Origin: Alistipes sp.
Lineage (GTDB): Bacteria > Bacteroidota > Bacteroidia > Bacteroidales > Rikenellaceae
Assembly (NCBI GenBank): GCA_017624955.1
Contig: JAGAMA010000013.1
Coordinates: 1 to 58,342 of the forward strand
Length of the DNA: 58,342 nt
Direction of reading: 5' to 3'
Positions 26,598 to 34,938 of this stretch are shown in pieces; within the stretch, counting starts at the first letter, position 1; each line of letters begins with the position of its first letter. A model generated the notes under the pieces. The model worked only from the letters and a program-made list of their open reading frames with translations. It did no database searches and was not told the DNA's origin. A program made the position numbers and the translations under genes.

Positions 26598-28133
26598 TCA
26601 CACGCCCCAATTACCTCTGTCGAGCGAGCGGTAGCCGATCGCCTCGGCAATATCGCTCTGCGCAATCGCATCGCGCCCGGCCAGGTCGGCAATCGTACGC
26701 GCCACCTTCAGGATGCGGTCATAGGCGCGCGCCGAGAGCGACAAACGCTCCATAGCCCGCTTCAGGAGTTGCTCCGACGGAGCATCCAAGACACAATACT
26801 CACGCACCATGGCGGCATTCATGCGGGCATTCGTATGCACCCCTTCGATCCCCTCAAAGCGGCGGCGCTGCACCTCACGGGCACGCATCACACGCTCACG
26901 AATCACGGCGCTGCGCTCCCCCTCGGCTGCCGACTGCAGCTCAGTAGGATCGACCGGCGTAACCTCGATGTGCATGTCGATACGATCCATCAAGGGACCC
27001 GAGATGCGCCCCATGTAGCGAAGCACCGAGGTCTGTGAGCAGACACACTCCTTCGTGGGGTGGTTGTAGTAACCGCAGGGGCAGGGGTTCATCGCCGCCA
27101 CCAGCGTAAAGTTGGCCGGATAGGCGACACTATAACGGGCGCGCGAAACGACAATCTCCCGATCCTCCAACGGCTGGCGCAGCACCTCCAACACCGAGCG
27201 CCCGAACTCGGGCAGCTCATCCAGGAAGAGGATGCCGTTGTGTGCCAACGACACCTCACCGGGTCGGGGCGACTGACCGCCACCGATGAGCGACACGGGC
27301 GAGGCGGTATGGTGTGGTGCGCGGAAGGGGCGACAACGCATCAATCCGTCGAAGCGTTGCAGACCCGCCACCGAGTGGATCTTCGTGGTCTCCAACGCCT
27401 CCTCGCTCTGCAGGGGTGGCAGGATGGTCGGCAGGCGACGGGCCAACATCGTCTTACCCGAGCCCGGGGAGCCGATCATCAGCACATTGTGGCCGCCTGC
27501 GGCAGCAATCTCCAGGGCGCGCTTGACATGCACCTGTCCCTTGACATCGGCAAAATCCTCGGCATAACGCCCCACACCCTCCTCCACGGAGGGCTCTTCG
27601 GCCACGGCCGGTTGCAGGTTGATTTCGCCATTGAGAAAGTCGATCGTTTGGCGCAAACTCTTCACGCCCAAAATCTCCAACTCCCCCACCACGGAGGCCT
27701 CGGCCACATTCTCCTCGGCGAGGATCATGCGCTTAAGCCCCGCCTTGCGGGCCGCCAAAGCCAACGACAAGACACCGCGCACGGGCTTCACCGACCCGTC
27801 GAGCGACAACTCGCCCGCCAGCATCGTCTCCTCCAGCATCGGCACCTCCACGCGCCCCATGGCGGCCAGGATGCCGATTGCGATCGGCAGGTCGAAGGCC
27901 GCACCCTCCTTCTTCAGGTCGGCCGGGGCAAGGTTTACGACCACCTTGCGCCCCGAGAAACGCTCCTCGGAGTTCTCAAAGGCGGCACGGATGCGCTCCT
28001 CGCTCTCCTTGACGGCATTATCCGGCAGGCCGACCAGGTAAAGACCCAATCCGCCACCGGCGATATTGACCTCCACACTGACCGGTACGGCATCAATTCC
28101 GACCAGCGCTCCGGCATGGGTGCGAACAAACAT
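26598..28133 (-). CDS. comM: YifB/ComM-like AAA+ ATPase (Mg-chelatase family)
   Basis: A 511-residue protein with an N-terminal Lon-protease-like domain, a central AAA+ domain and a C-terminal Mg-chelatase lid. Walker A is GSPGSGKTMLARRLP and Walker B is LFLDELPEF; a cysteine cluster (PCPCGYYNHPTKECVCS) follows. ComM of naturally competent bacteria is a hexameric helicase that extends branch migration during integration of foreign DNA; the same family occurs widely in non-competent species. It starts 25 bp after dnaB and a comF-like gene lies nearby, but no uptake machinery is visible. Confidence 0.92.
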   Translation of the reverse strand: MFVRTHAGALVGIDAVPVSVEVNIAGGGLGLYLVGLPDNAVKESEERIRAAFENSEERFSGRKVVVNLAPADLKKEGAAFDLPIAIGILAAMGRVEVPMLEETMLAGELSLDGSVKPVRGVLSLALAARKAGLKRMILAEENVAEASVVGELEILGVKSLRQTIDFLNGEINLQPAVAEEPSVEEGVGRYAEDFADVKGQVHVKRALEIAAAGGHNVLMIGSPGSGKTMLARRLPTILPPLQSEEALETTKIHSVAGLQRFDGLMRCRPFRAPHHTASPVSLIGGGQSPRPGEVSLAHNGILFLDELPEFGRSVLEVLRQPLEDREIVVSRARYSVAYPANFTLVAAMNPCPCGYYNHPTKECVCSQTSVLRYMGRISGPLMDRIDMHIEVTPVDPTELQSAAEGERSAVIRERVMRAREVQRRRFEGIEGVHTNARMNAAMVREYCVLDAPSEQLLKRAMERLSLSARAYDRILKVARTIADLAGRDAIAQSDIAEAIGYRSLDRGNWGV

Positions 28134-28158
28134 CGTTGCTTGAATTTAGGGTTATCGA

Positions 28159-29757
28159 CTAAAAGGGCACATCGTCATCCACCTTCGGGGGTGCCGGATT
28201 AAAGGGCTGCGCCCCGGCAGGCGGCAGGCCGAACTCGTCACCTCCCGTAGCAGCACCCAGGCCACCGCCCAGCGCTCCGCCACCGCCACCATTGGCACCG
28301 CTGGCGTAGTCGTCGTAGGCCTGGTTCATATCGGCCGCCTGTTGCGGAGGCAGCATCGCATCGTCGGGGTCCATAAAGCGGGCCTGATCCTTCACGAAGC
28401 GCAGGTTCACATCGCACACCGCACCGTTACGGTGCTTGGCCAGGATGATCTCGGCCATGCCGGCTGTCGGCATACCGTTCTCGTCCTGGTGGATGCCGTA
28501 GTACTCGGGGCGGTGGATGAAGGCCACGATATCGGCATCCTGCTCGATGGCTCCCGACTCACGCAGGTCGGAGAGCTGCGGACGCTTCGAACCACCGCGC
28601 ATCTCGGTCTGGCGGCTCAGCTGCGACAGGGCGATGATCGGCACATTGAGCTCCTTGGCAATCGCCTTCAGCGTACGCGAGATGAAGGCCACCTCCTGCT
28701 CACGGTTGCCATTCTTGGTCTCGGTGCTACCCGTCATGAGCTGCAGGTAGTCGATGATGATGATCTTAATGTCGTTGTGAATCTTCAGACGGCGCGCCTT
28801 GGAGCGGAACTCGAAGACCGACAGGGCGGGCGTATCGTCGATAAAGAGCGGCGCATTCGAGAGGGGCTTGGTGGCCGACTCGAGGTGGCGCCACTGCTCG
28901 GGCGAGAGGCGACCCGACTTCACATCGTTGCCCTGCAGACCCGTCTCGGCGACGATGAGTCGCATCATGAGCTGCACGGCCGACATCTCGAGCGAGAAGA
29001 AGGCTACACCCTGGTCGTAATCTACGGCCATGTTGCGCGCCATCGAGAGCACGAAGGCGGTCTTACCCATCGAAGGACGGGCCGCCACGATGATCAGGTC
29101 CGAGAGCTGCCAACCGAGTGTCACGCGGTCGATCGCCATGAAGCCCGACGGCACACCGTTGAGCGACGAGGAGTTCTTCGAAGCCTCCTCGATCTGCTCC
29201 AGGGCACGGCGCAGGATATCCTTCGAACTTTGCACCGAGCGCTTCACATGGCCCTCCGAGACCTTGAAAATCTCGCCCTCGGCATAGCTGATCAGCTCCG
29301 TCACATCGGTCGATTCGTCGTAGGAGCGGCGCTGAATCTCCGTAGCCGAGCGAATCAGCTCGCGCTGCACATACTTCTGCGCCACGATCTTGGCGTGGAA
29401 CTCCACGTTGGCCGCCGCGGCCACCTTCTGGGTCAGCTGTGCCAGGTAGACCGCACCGCCCACCTTCTTCAGCTCCTGCTTCACTTTGAGGCGCTCGGTC
29501 ACGGTGTAGAGGTCGATCGGTTTCAGCTCGGTCGAGAGTTCGCTGATGGCACGGTAGATCAGGCGGTGCTCCTCGGTGTAGAAGGCATCGGCCGTGAGGT
29601 ACTCCTGCACGGCAATGATGGCATCCTTCTCCAGCATCAGGGCACCCAGCACCGCCTCCTCCAGCTCGACAGCCTGGGGTGGTACGTTGCCCGAAACTTC
29701 GGTCATTGCTTCATAAGCCGCCCTATTGCGGGCAGCGGGGGTATATTCTTTCGCCAT
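28159..29757 (-). CDS. dnaB: replicative DNA helicase DnaB with SSB-like C-terminal tail
   Basis: The hexameric 5'-3' helicase of the replication fork. It has the usual N-terminal domain (VPPQAVELEEAVLGALMLE) and RecA-like domain with Walker A ARPSMGKTAF and the segment IIDYLQLM; no intein is present. At 532 residues it is longer than the usual 450-470 because of a C-terminal tail: a glycine-rich stretch (about 487-506), then a proline-rich stretch, ending in KVDDDVPF. That ending closely copies the DDDIPF tip of single-stranded DNA binding protein. A full promoter lies 26 bp upstream (29784-29814). Confidence 0.95.
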   Translation of the reverse strand: MAKEYTPAARNRAAYEAMTEVSGNVPPQAVELEEAVLGALMLEKDAIIAVQEYLTADAFYTEEHRLIYRAISELSTELKPIDLYTVTERLKVKQELKKVGGAVYLAQLTQKVAAAANVEFHAKIVAQKYVQRELIRSATEIQRRSYDESTDVTELISYAEGEIFKVSEGHVKRSVQSSKDILRRALEQIEEASKNSSSLNGVPSGFMAIDRVTLGWQLSDLIIVAARPSMGKTAFVLSMARNMAVDYDQGVAFFSLEMSAVQLMMRLIVAETGLQGNDVKSGRLSPEQWRHLESATKPLSNAPLFIDDTPALSVFEFRSKARRLKIHNDIKIIIIDYLQLMTGSTETKNGNREQEVAFISRTLKAIAKELNVPIIALSQLSRQTEMRGGSKRPQLSDLRESGAIEQDADIVAFIHRPEYYGIHQDENGMPTAGMAEIILAKHRNGAVCDVNLRFVKDQARFMDPDDAMLPPQQAADMNQAYDDYASGANGGGGGALGGGLGAATGGDEFGLPPAGAQPFNPAPPKVDDDVPF

Positions 29758-29783
29758 GTCGGGGATTTGTTTTCAACAAAAAA

Positions 29784-29814
29784 CAAAAGTAGCAAATCGG
29801 GATGACATTTCAAA
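29784..29814 (-). promoter_or_regulatory. full Bacteroidota promoter before dnaB
   Basis: Minus-strand TTTG (29811-29814), 19-bp spacer, TACTTTTG (29784-29791). An exact match to the -33/-7 consensus and spacing. Confidence 0.8.
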
Positions 29815-29816
29815 GC

Positions 29817-29832
29817 CGAACCTTTAGGTTCG
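29817..29832. other. small hairpin upstream of the dnaB promoter
   Basis: CGAACC-TTTA-GGTTCG, a perfect 6-bp stem with 4-nt loop between comF and dnaB. It has no T-run and its role is unknown. Confidence 0.4.
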
Positions 29833-29912
29833 ATGTCAAAAAGTGTGTTGATAACCTCCCAAAATCCTCCCGATGGTCGCTATGGGTCGGATTCGGATGT
29901 GGAAAAGTTTTG

Positions 29913-29929
29913 AAAAAAGCCCGATCGGG
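29913..29929 (-). terminator. possible terminator after comF
   Basis: On the minus strand CCCGATCGGG is followed by C and TTTTTT, 10 bp after the comF stop codon. The stem is short. Confidence 0.4.
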
Positions 29930-29938
29930 AACAACGAA

Positions 29939-30658
29939 TCACTCCAAACCGAGCTCACGGCGCGGGGCAGCCAGGGCCGCCACGCTCACCTTCAGATCGG
30001 GCACTTCGGCCTGCATCGCCTCGATCAGCGCCACGATCGTGCTTCCCGTCGTGAGCACATCATCCACCACCAGCACATGCCGCCCTCGAAGCCGTTCGAT
30101 ATCGCTGACGGCAAAGGCTCCGGCTACATTTTCGGCACGTTTGCGGCGCGGAGTTTGTGCCTGTGAGGAGGTGTAACGCACACGCCTGACGGCTCGTCGC
30201 TCCACCTTGACGCCCAGCCCCTCAGCAACCCCTTCAGCGAGGTAGGAGGCTTGGTTATAACCGCGCCAAAGTTGCTTGAAGGGGTGCAGCGGCATCGGAA
30301 TTACCAGATCCACATCTTCGTAGAGGCCGCTCGCTTTGAGGCGCGCACCATACCAGCGCCCCATCTCGAGGGCCAAACGCCACGCCTCGTGGTACTTAAA
30401 GCCGTGGATCAGGCGTTGCCAACCGCTCCCCTGCTGAAAGAAAAGCATCACCGAGGCGCGCTCCACGGGGACCAGACCCGCGAATTTTTCCACCACCGGA
30501 TTGTAGTACTCGCGCTCGTAATTGGTCAGGGGAGCCGTGGCACGACACAGCGTGCAGAGCCACTCCTCGCCCTCGGCCAGGGGTTCACCGCAGACGGCAC
30601 AAAGGGGCGGAAAGAAGAGCGCGCGAAAATCGCGGTAGAGCTTACTGAGGATCGACAT
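29939..30658 (-). CDS. ComF family phosphoribosyltransferase-like protein
   Basis: A 239-residue ComF/GntX family protein. The start at 30658 (MSILSKLYRDFRALFFPP) is the family N-terminus. Two CxxC pairs (LCAVCGE and LCTLCRA) form a predicted zinc finger, and VLVVDDVLTTGSTI near residue 200 is the PRPP-binding loop of type I phosphoribosyltransferases. ComF takes part in DNA uptake in competent species; elsewhere its substrate is unknown. Its start overlaps the end of priA by 17 bp, so the genes are co-translated. Confidence 0.9.
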   Translation of the reverse strand: MSILSKLYRDFRALFFPPLCAVCGEPLAEGEEWLCTLCRATAPLTNYEREYYNPVVEKFAGLVPVERASVMLFFQQGSGWQRLIHGFKYHEAWRLALEMGRWYGARLKASGLYEDVDLVIPMPLHPFKQLWRGYNQASYLAEGVAEGLGVKVERRAVRRVRYTSSQAQTPRRKRAENVAGAFAVSDIERLRGRHVLVVDDVLTTGSTIVALIEAMQAEVPDLKVSVAALAAPRRELGLE

Positions 30659-32894
30659 TGAGCGAGATCGTGAGGGATTTTTGATCGGGCTGACGGCGGC
30701 TCTTCTCGATCTCCTCGGCAAGCATAGCATTGGCCTTCAGGCGCGATGCCGAGCTCTCGATTTTGAGCATGAGCTGCATCAGGTACTCGCCCCGAATACG
30801 ATCCACGGCCGGAGCAATCGGGCCCAACAAGCGTCGCCCGAATCGCTTGCGCAGGCGATCTCCCAACTCGGCTGCCGCACGGCGCACGATCTGCACATCG
30901 ACATGGCGCAACGTGATAACCGTCAGGCGGGCATAGGGGGGATAAAGGTAGCTTTGGCGCTCGGCCAACTGCTCGTGGGCCATCGCCCGAAAATCATCGT
31001 TAAGCACCTGCCGCAACACGGGGTTGGTCGGATCGGCAGTCTGGATCACCACCTCGCCACCTGCGCCCCGTCGTCCGGCACGACCGGCCACCTGTTGCAA
31101 GAGCTGAAAGGCTCGCTCCGAAGCGCGGAAATCGGGGTTCAGCAGCAGGTTGTCGGCATTGAGTACGCCCACCAGCGAAACAGCCTCGAAATCAAAGCCT
31201 TTCGTAATCATCTGCGTACCTACCAGGATGTCGGTACGGTGTGCCGAGAAATCCTCGATGATGCGGTTCAGGGCACTCTCCGAGGTGAGCTGATCGCGGT
31301 CCAGGCGCGCCACACGCGCCTCGGGGAAGAGCTCGGCAATCTGCTCCTCGATCTTCTCCGTACCGAAGCCCATGGGTTGCAGATCGACCACCTTGCACGA
31401 GGGGCAACGTGTTACGACCGGCTCACTGTGACCGCAGTAGTGGCAGACGAGTTGTGCGCGGTATTTGTGGTAGCTGAGTGTCACGTTGCAATGGGGGCAA
31501 CGCGCCGTCCAACCACATTGGGGGCACTCCAGGTAGGGGGCAAAACCGCGCCGATTCTGGAAGAGCATCACCTGCTCGCCACGCTCAAGCGCACCACCGA
31601 TTTTATCGATCAGGAGTTTATTGAAGTGGCCGTGGCGTTCGCCTCGTTGGGCGGCACGGCGTGTATCCGAGAGGTAGATTTGGGGCAGCTCGGCCTCGCC
31701 ATAGCGCTCCGTGAGGCGGGCGTGGCCATACTTACCCGTCGAGGCGTTGAGCCACGTCTCGAGCGAGGGGGTGGCACTGCCCAGAAGCGTACGACCGCCC
31801 GTTTGGTGCGCCATCCAGACCGCCACATCGCGCGCCGAATAGCGCGGTGCAGGGTCGGCCTGCTTGTAGCTCGCATCGTGCTCCTCATCGACGATAATAA
31901 GTTGCAAATGCTTCAAGGGCAGGAAGATCGACGAGCGAACGCCCACCACGAACTCGCCCCCCTGCGAGCGATTCAAACGCAGGTAGTTCTCCGAGCGGCG
32001 CTGGTTCGTCAGGCGCGAATGGTAGGCCGTGACACGCGAACCGAAGATGCGCTCCATGCGCTCGATGAGTTGGGCCGTGAGGGCAATTTCGGGAACCAGC
32101 AACAGCACATCCCCACCCCGCGCCAACACCTCGGCAACAAGATGGATATAGATCTCCGTCTTGCCCGATCCCGTCACGCCGTGCAGCAGGGCCGTCGTAC
32201 GCCCCGCGGCAAAGTCCGCGCGGAGCTTTTCGAGCGCCTCCTGCTGGTGCTCGGTCAAGATCGGCAGGCGGAACGAGGGGACACCATGCTCCTCATCGGG
32301 CGTATGCTCCGTGCGGCTCAGGATACCCTTCTTAACGAGTGTCTGCAAGGGGGTTGCATCGACCGAAAGGAGTCGGCGTGCCACCTCCTGCGTGCCCCGC
32401 TTATCCAACTCGGCGGCCACCTCCAGCAGCGCCTCATGCAGGCGCGGCGCACGGCGCTCCATGCGATCCAACGTCTCGTTTAGGAGCTGCTCATCGCGAT
32501 AGGCCTCCGAGAGGGCGTAGTAACGCTCCGTGCGGGGGTAGAAGGTCTCCTCCAAGAGCTGACTATCGCTATCGGCCGAGGGTTTAATGAGCGAGGGCAG
32601 GGCGCAACGCATCACCTCGCCGAGCGACGACATGTAGTAGGCCGCCACCCACTCCCACAAAGCTCGTCCGCGCTCGTCAATCAGGGGACGGTCATAAACC
32701 TTGCGCACGATCGGCTTCACCTGCTTCACCCGAGGGCGTTCGTCGTGCAGTCGCCAGACGATGCCCGTATAGTACTTCCGAAGACCGAACTGTACCGACA
32801 CAGCCTCCCCGACCTCCAACGCCATCCCCTCGGGAACGGCATAGGTGTAGGCCGGCTGAGCCAGCGGCAGGACGATATCGGCGTACAAATTCAA
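30642..32894 (-). CDS. priA: primosomal protein PriA (replication restart helicase)
   Basis: A 3'-5' helicase that reloads DnaB at stalled forks. Walker A is LLHGVTGSGKTEIYIH and Walker B is IIVDEEHDASYKQ; the zinc-binding cysteines follow (CPQCGWTARCPHC, then CHYCGHSEPVVTRCPSC). The 750-residue length is normal. There is no ATG in place: the frame begins TTG AAT TTG TAC, giving MNLYADIVLPLAQ if the TTG at 32894 is used. That TTG lies inside the first unit of a heptanucleotide array, so the repeats form the 5' leader. Confidence 0.95.
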   Translation of the reverse strand: MNLYADIVLPLAQPAYTYAVPEGMALEVGEAVSVQFGLRKYYTGIVWRLHDERPRVKQVKPIVRKVYDRPLIDERGRALWEWVAAYYMSSLGEVMRCALPSLIKPSADSDSQLLEETFYPRTERYYALSEAYRDEQLLNETLDRMERRAPRLHEALLEVAAELDKRGTQEVARRLLSVDATPLQTLVKKGILSRTEHTPDEEHGVPSFRLPILTEHQQEALEKLRADFAAGRTTALLHGVTGSGKTEIYIHLVAEVLARGGDVLLLVPEIALTAQLIERMERIFGSRVTAYHSRLTNQRRSENYLRLNRSQGGEFVVGVRSSIFLPLKHLQLIIVDEEHDASYKQADPAPRYSARDVAVWMAHQTGGRTLLGSATPSLETWLNASTGKYGHARLTERYGEAELPQIYLSDTRRAAQRGERHGHFNKLLIDKIGGALERGEQVMLFQNRRGFAPYLECPQCGWTARCPHCNVTLSYHKYRAQLVCHYCGHSEPVVTRCPSCKVVDLQPMGFGTEKIEEQIAELFPEARVARLDRDQLTSESALNRIIEDFSAHRTDILVGTQMITKGFDFEAVSLVGVLNADNLLLNPDFRASERAFQLLQQVAGRAGRRGAGGEVVIQTADPTNPVLRQVLNDDFRAMAHEQLAERQSYLYPPYARLTVITLRHVDVQIVRRAAAELGDRLRKRFGRRLLGPIAPAVDRIRGEYLMQLMLKIESSASRLKANAMLAEEIEKSRRQPDQKSLTISLNVDPQ

Positions 32895-32957
32895 AATTAA
32901 GAATTAAGAATTAAAAATTAAGAATTAGGGGGCAGGGGGGTTGGGGGCAAAAATTAA
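32888..32957. repeat. long heptanucleotide array (AATTAAG type) at the priA start
   Basis: About ten units in 7-bp register: AATTCAA, AATTAAG twice, AATTAAA, AATTAAG, AATTAGG, then G-rich units, then AAATTAA. The first unit overlaps the priA start codon and the array runs into decamer array 4. Confidence 0.75.
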
Positions 32958-33017
32958 AAGGGTGCTGAAAGAGAACCCTTAAGAACCTTTCAGTACCCTT
33001 AAGTACCCCTCTTATCC
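32951..33017. repeat. decanucleotide tandem array 4
   Basis: Six to seven 10-bp units with CCCTTAAGnn and CCTTTCAGnn cores between priA and the YitT gene, continuous with the heptamer array. Confidence 0.7.
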
Positions 33018-33029
33018 CAAATGAGGCGA

Positions 33030-33923
33030 TTAGATCTTGTTCAGCGTTTCGAAGCCCTGGCCATAGACACCCATAACCGAACCAACGGTCATAAAGGCAC
33101 CCGGATCGACCGACTTGACATACTTCAACAGCATCGGTGTCTCGCGCTTGCGGCACACCACCATCACCACCTTCGTATCCTTCTTCGAGTACCAGCCCTG
33201 GGCATCGAGCAGTGTCACGCCACGGTGCACATTGTTGGCAATGGCCTCGGCCATCTTCTCGGGATCCTGCGACACGATAAGCACCTGATTCGACTGCTGA
33301 CTACCGGCCTGGATCATATCGACCGTATAACCTACGACGGCCGTCATGATGTAACCGTAGATCACCGTGGCGATGTCGTAGCCCACGAACAGGGCCGAAC
33401 CGATGATAAAGAGGTCGCTATAGATCAAAATCTTACCGTAGCTTACCGTGCGGTAGTGGTTGATGATCACGGCTGCGATATCCGTACCACCCGTCGAGCC
33501 ACCCTGCGCAAAGCAGATCACGATACCCAAACCGGCGCAGACACCACCCAGCACAATGGCCACGATCGGATCCTGCAGGCCAAGGAAGTTACCCGGAGGC
33601 AGCAACTCGATCCACATGTTCATACTCATCGAGAGCACCACCACGCAGTAGATGGTCTTAAAGCCGAAGTTCCACCCCACGATAAAGCCCGATATAAGGA
33701 GCAGGATCGCGTTGATGATCAGCACCATCGTACCGATTTGCAGGTCGGCAATACCGGCTTGTGCCAACGCCTTGCAAAGCACCAGGGCAAGACCCGAAGC
33801 ACCACCGCCCGTACCATCATTGGGAAGGATACAGGCCACCCAACCAAACGAGTAGAACAACATACCGGCAGCCATGAAGATATACTCCTTGGCTACCTTG
33901 AAAATTTTATCAAACGAACTCAT
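33030..33923 (-). CDS. YitT family membrane protein (DUF161/DUF2179)
   Basis: A 297-residue protein with about five hydrophobic segments in the first two thirds (GGTGGGASGLALVLC and QGGSTGGTDIAAVII are typical glycine-rich spans) and a soluble C-terminal DUF2179 domain containing the usual GVTLLDAQGWYSKKDTKVVM. The family is widespread, with no settled biochemical function. It ends a minus-strand run beginning at cdd. Confidence 0.87.
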   Translation of the reverse strand: MSSFDKIFKVAKEYIFMAAGMLFYSFGWVACILPNDGTGGGASGLALVLCKALAQAGIADLQIGTMVLIINAILLLISGFIVGWNFGFKTIYCVVVLSMSMNMWIELLPPGNFLGLQDPIVAIVLGGVCAGLGIVICFAQGGSTGGTDIAAVIINHYRTVSYGKILIYSDLFIIGSALFVGYDIATVIYGYIMTAVVGYTVDMIQAGSQQSNQVLIVSQDPEKMAEAIANNVHRGVTLLDAQGWYSKKDTKVVMVVCRKRETPMLLKYVKSVDPGAFMTVGSVMGVYGQGFETLNKI

Positions 33924-33954
33924 TGTCGCTTTGTTTAATGAATGATTCTCTTTT

Positions 33955-34917
33955 TTATCCCTTTTCTGTGGGCAAATTTATAAAAAATTCGCCTTGATAG
34001 GTACGCTTTTCGGCCAATCTTTTTTCGAGCATGGCCCACAACTGCTCGTTGCGGATCATTCCCCACGAAGGGCCTTCGCGAAAACGGGGCGGAGCCTCCG
34101 AGGCAAATCGCTCCACCACCAAATCGGGGCGCAGGCGTCTGAGCACCTCAACCATCAGGTCGATATACTCCTCCACCTCCCAAAAGCGGAAACGCTCGGG
34201 GTGCTGTCGATACTCCTCGGCCATCGCCGTCCGACGAAAGAGCTGCAACTGGTGAAATTTCACCGTCGTCAGCTTCAGGCTGTTGATCCGCTCCACTCCG
34301 GCGAGGATCATCTCCTCCGTCTCGCCGGGCAATCCCAGGATAAAGTGCGCGCCACAATGCAGCCCTCGCTCGGCCGTCATGCGTACCGCCTCCTCAGCCA
34401 CCCGAAAATCGTGTCCGCGATTTACCGCCCGAAGGGTCGCATCGTAGACCGACTCGATGCCGTACTCGACGGCTACATACTTCTCGCGCGCCAACTCGGC
34501 CAGGTAGTCCAACTTCTCCTCATCCACGCAGTCGGGACGGGTTCCGATCACCAAGCCATCGACCTCGGGGTGCGCAAGCGCCTCTTCGTACCGCTCACGC
34601 AACACATCGAGCGGTGCATAGGTGTTCGAGAAGGACTGAAAGTAGGCCAAATAGCGTTGTGCCTCCCGATAACGGCGACGGTGGAACGTGATTCCCTCCT
34701 CGATCTGCTCCCGAATCGACAACCCTCGCCGACAATAGGAGGGGGTAAAGGCATCGTTCGAACAGAAGGTGCAACCACCCGTCGAGAGTACGCCGTCGCG
34801 ATTAGGGCACGAGAAGCCCGCATCGACCGAAAGTTTCTGCATCCGTCGGCCCATGAGTCGCCTGAAGTACCCCGAATAGGAGTTGTAGCGGCGCTCGTCG
34901 CCCCACGGATAGCTCAT
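33955..34917 (-). CDS. TIGR01212 family radical SAM protein (YhcC-like)
   Basis: The 320-residue protein has the extended cluster motif of this family, CPNRDGVLSTGGCTFC, whose cysteines coordinate a 4Fe-4S cluster that cleaves S-adenosylmethionine. The segment VEYGIESVYDATLRAVNRGHD matches the Elp3/MiaB-like radical SAM fold. The E. coli homologue YhcC has no assigned reaction. It lies 21 bp after the nuclease gene and 31 bp before the YitT gene. Confidence 0.9.
   Translation of the reverse strand: MSYPWGDERRYNSYSGYFRRLMGRRMQKLSVDAGFSCPNRDGVLSTGGCTFCSNDAFTPSYCRRGLSIREQIEEGITFHRRRYREAQRYLAYFQSFSNTYAPLDVLRERYEEALAHPEVDGLVIGTRPDCVDEEKLDYLAELAREKYVAVEYGIESVYDATLRAVNRGHDFRVAEEAVRMTAERGLHCGAHFILGLPGETEEMILAGVERINSLKLTTVKFHQLQLFRRTAMAEEYRQHPERFRFWEVEEYIDLMVEVLRRLRPDLVVERFASEAPPRFREGPSWGMIRNEQLWAMLEKRLAEKRTYQGEFFINLPTEKG
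33973..33980 (-). promoter_or_regulatory. possible -7 box (TAAATTTG) before YitT gene
   Basis: Minus-strand TAnnTTTG match 49 bp before the YitT ATG, inside the 3' end of the radical SAM gene. Confidence 0.35.
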
Positions 34918-34938
34918 CTTCGGCCCCCTCGTTTGGTG

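Noticed and set aside
29802-30176. plus-strand frame over the comF end
   Set aside because: Shadow frame; the comF protein on the other strand has clear zinc and PRPP motifs.
32928-32948. G-rich run as a possible G-quadruplex upstream of priA
   Set aside because: Only three long G-tracts are present and the run fits the 7-bp register of the flanking array; a four-tract quadruplex is not clear.
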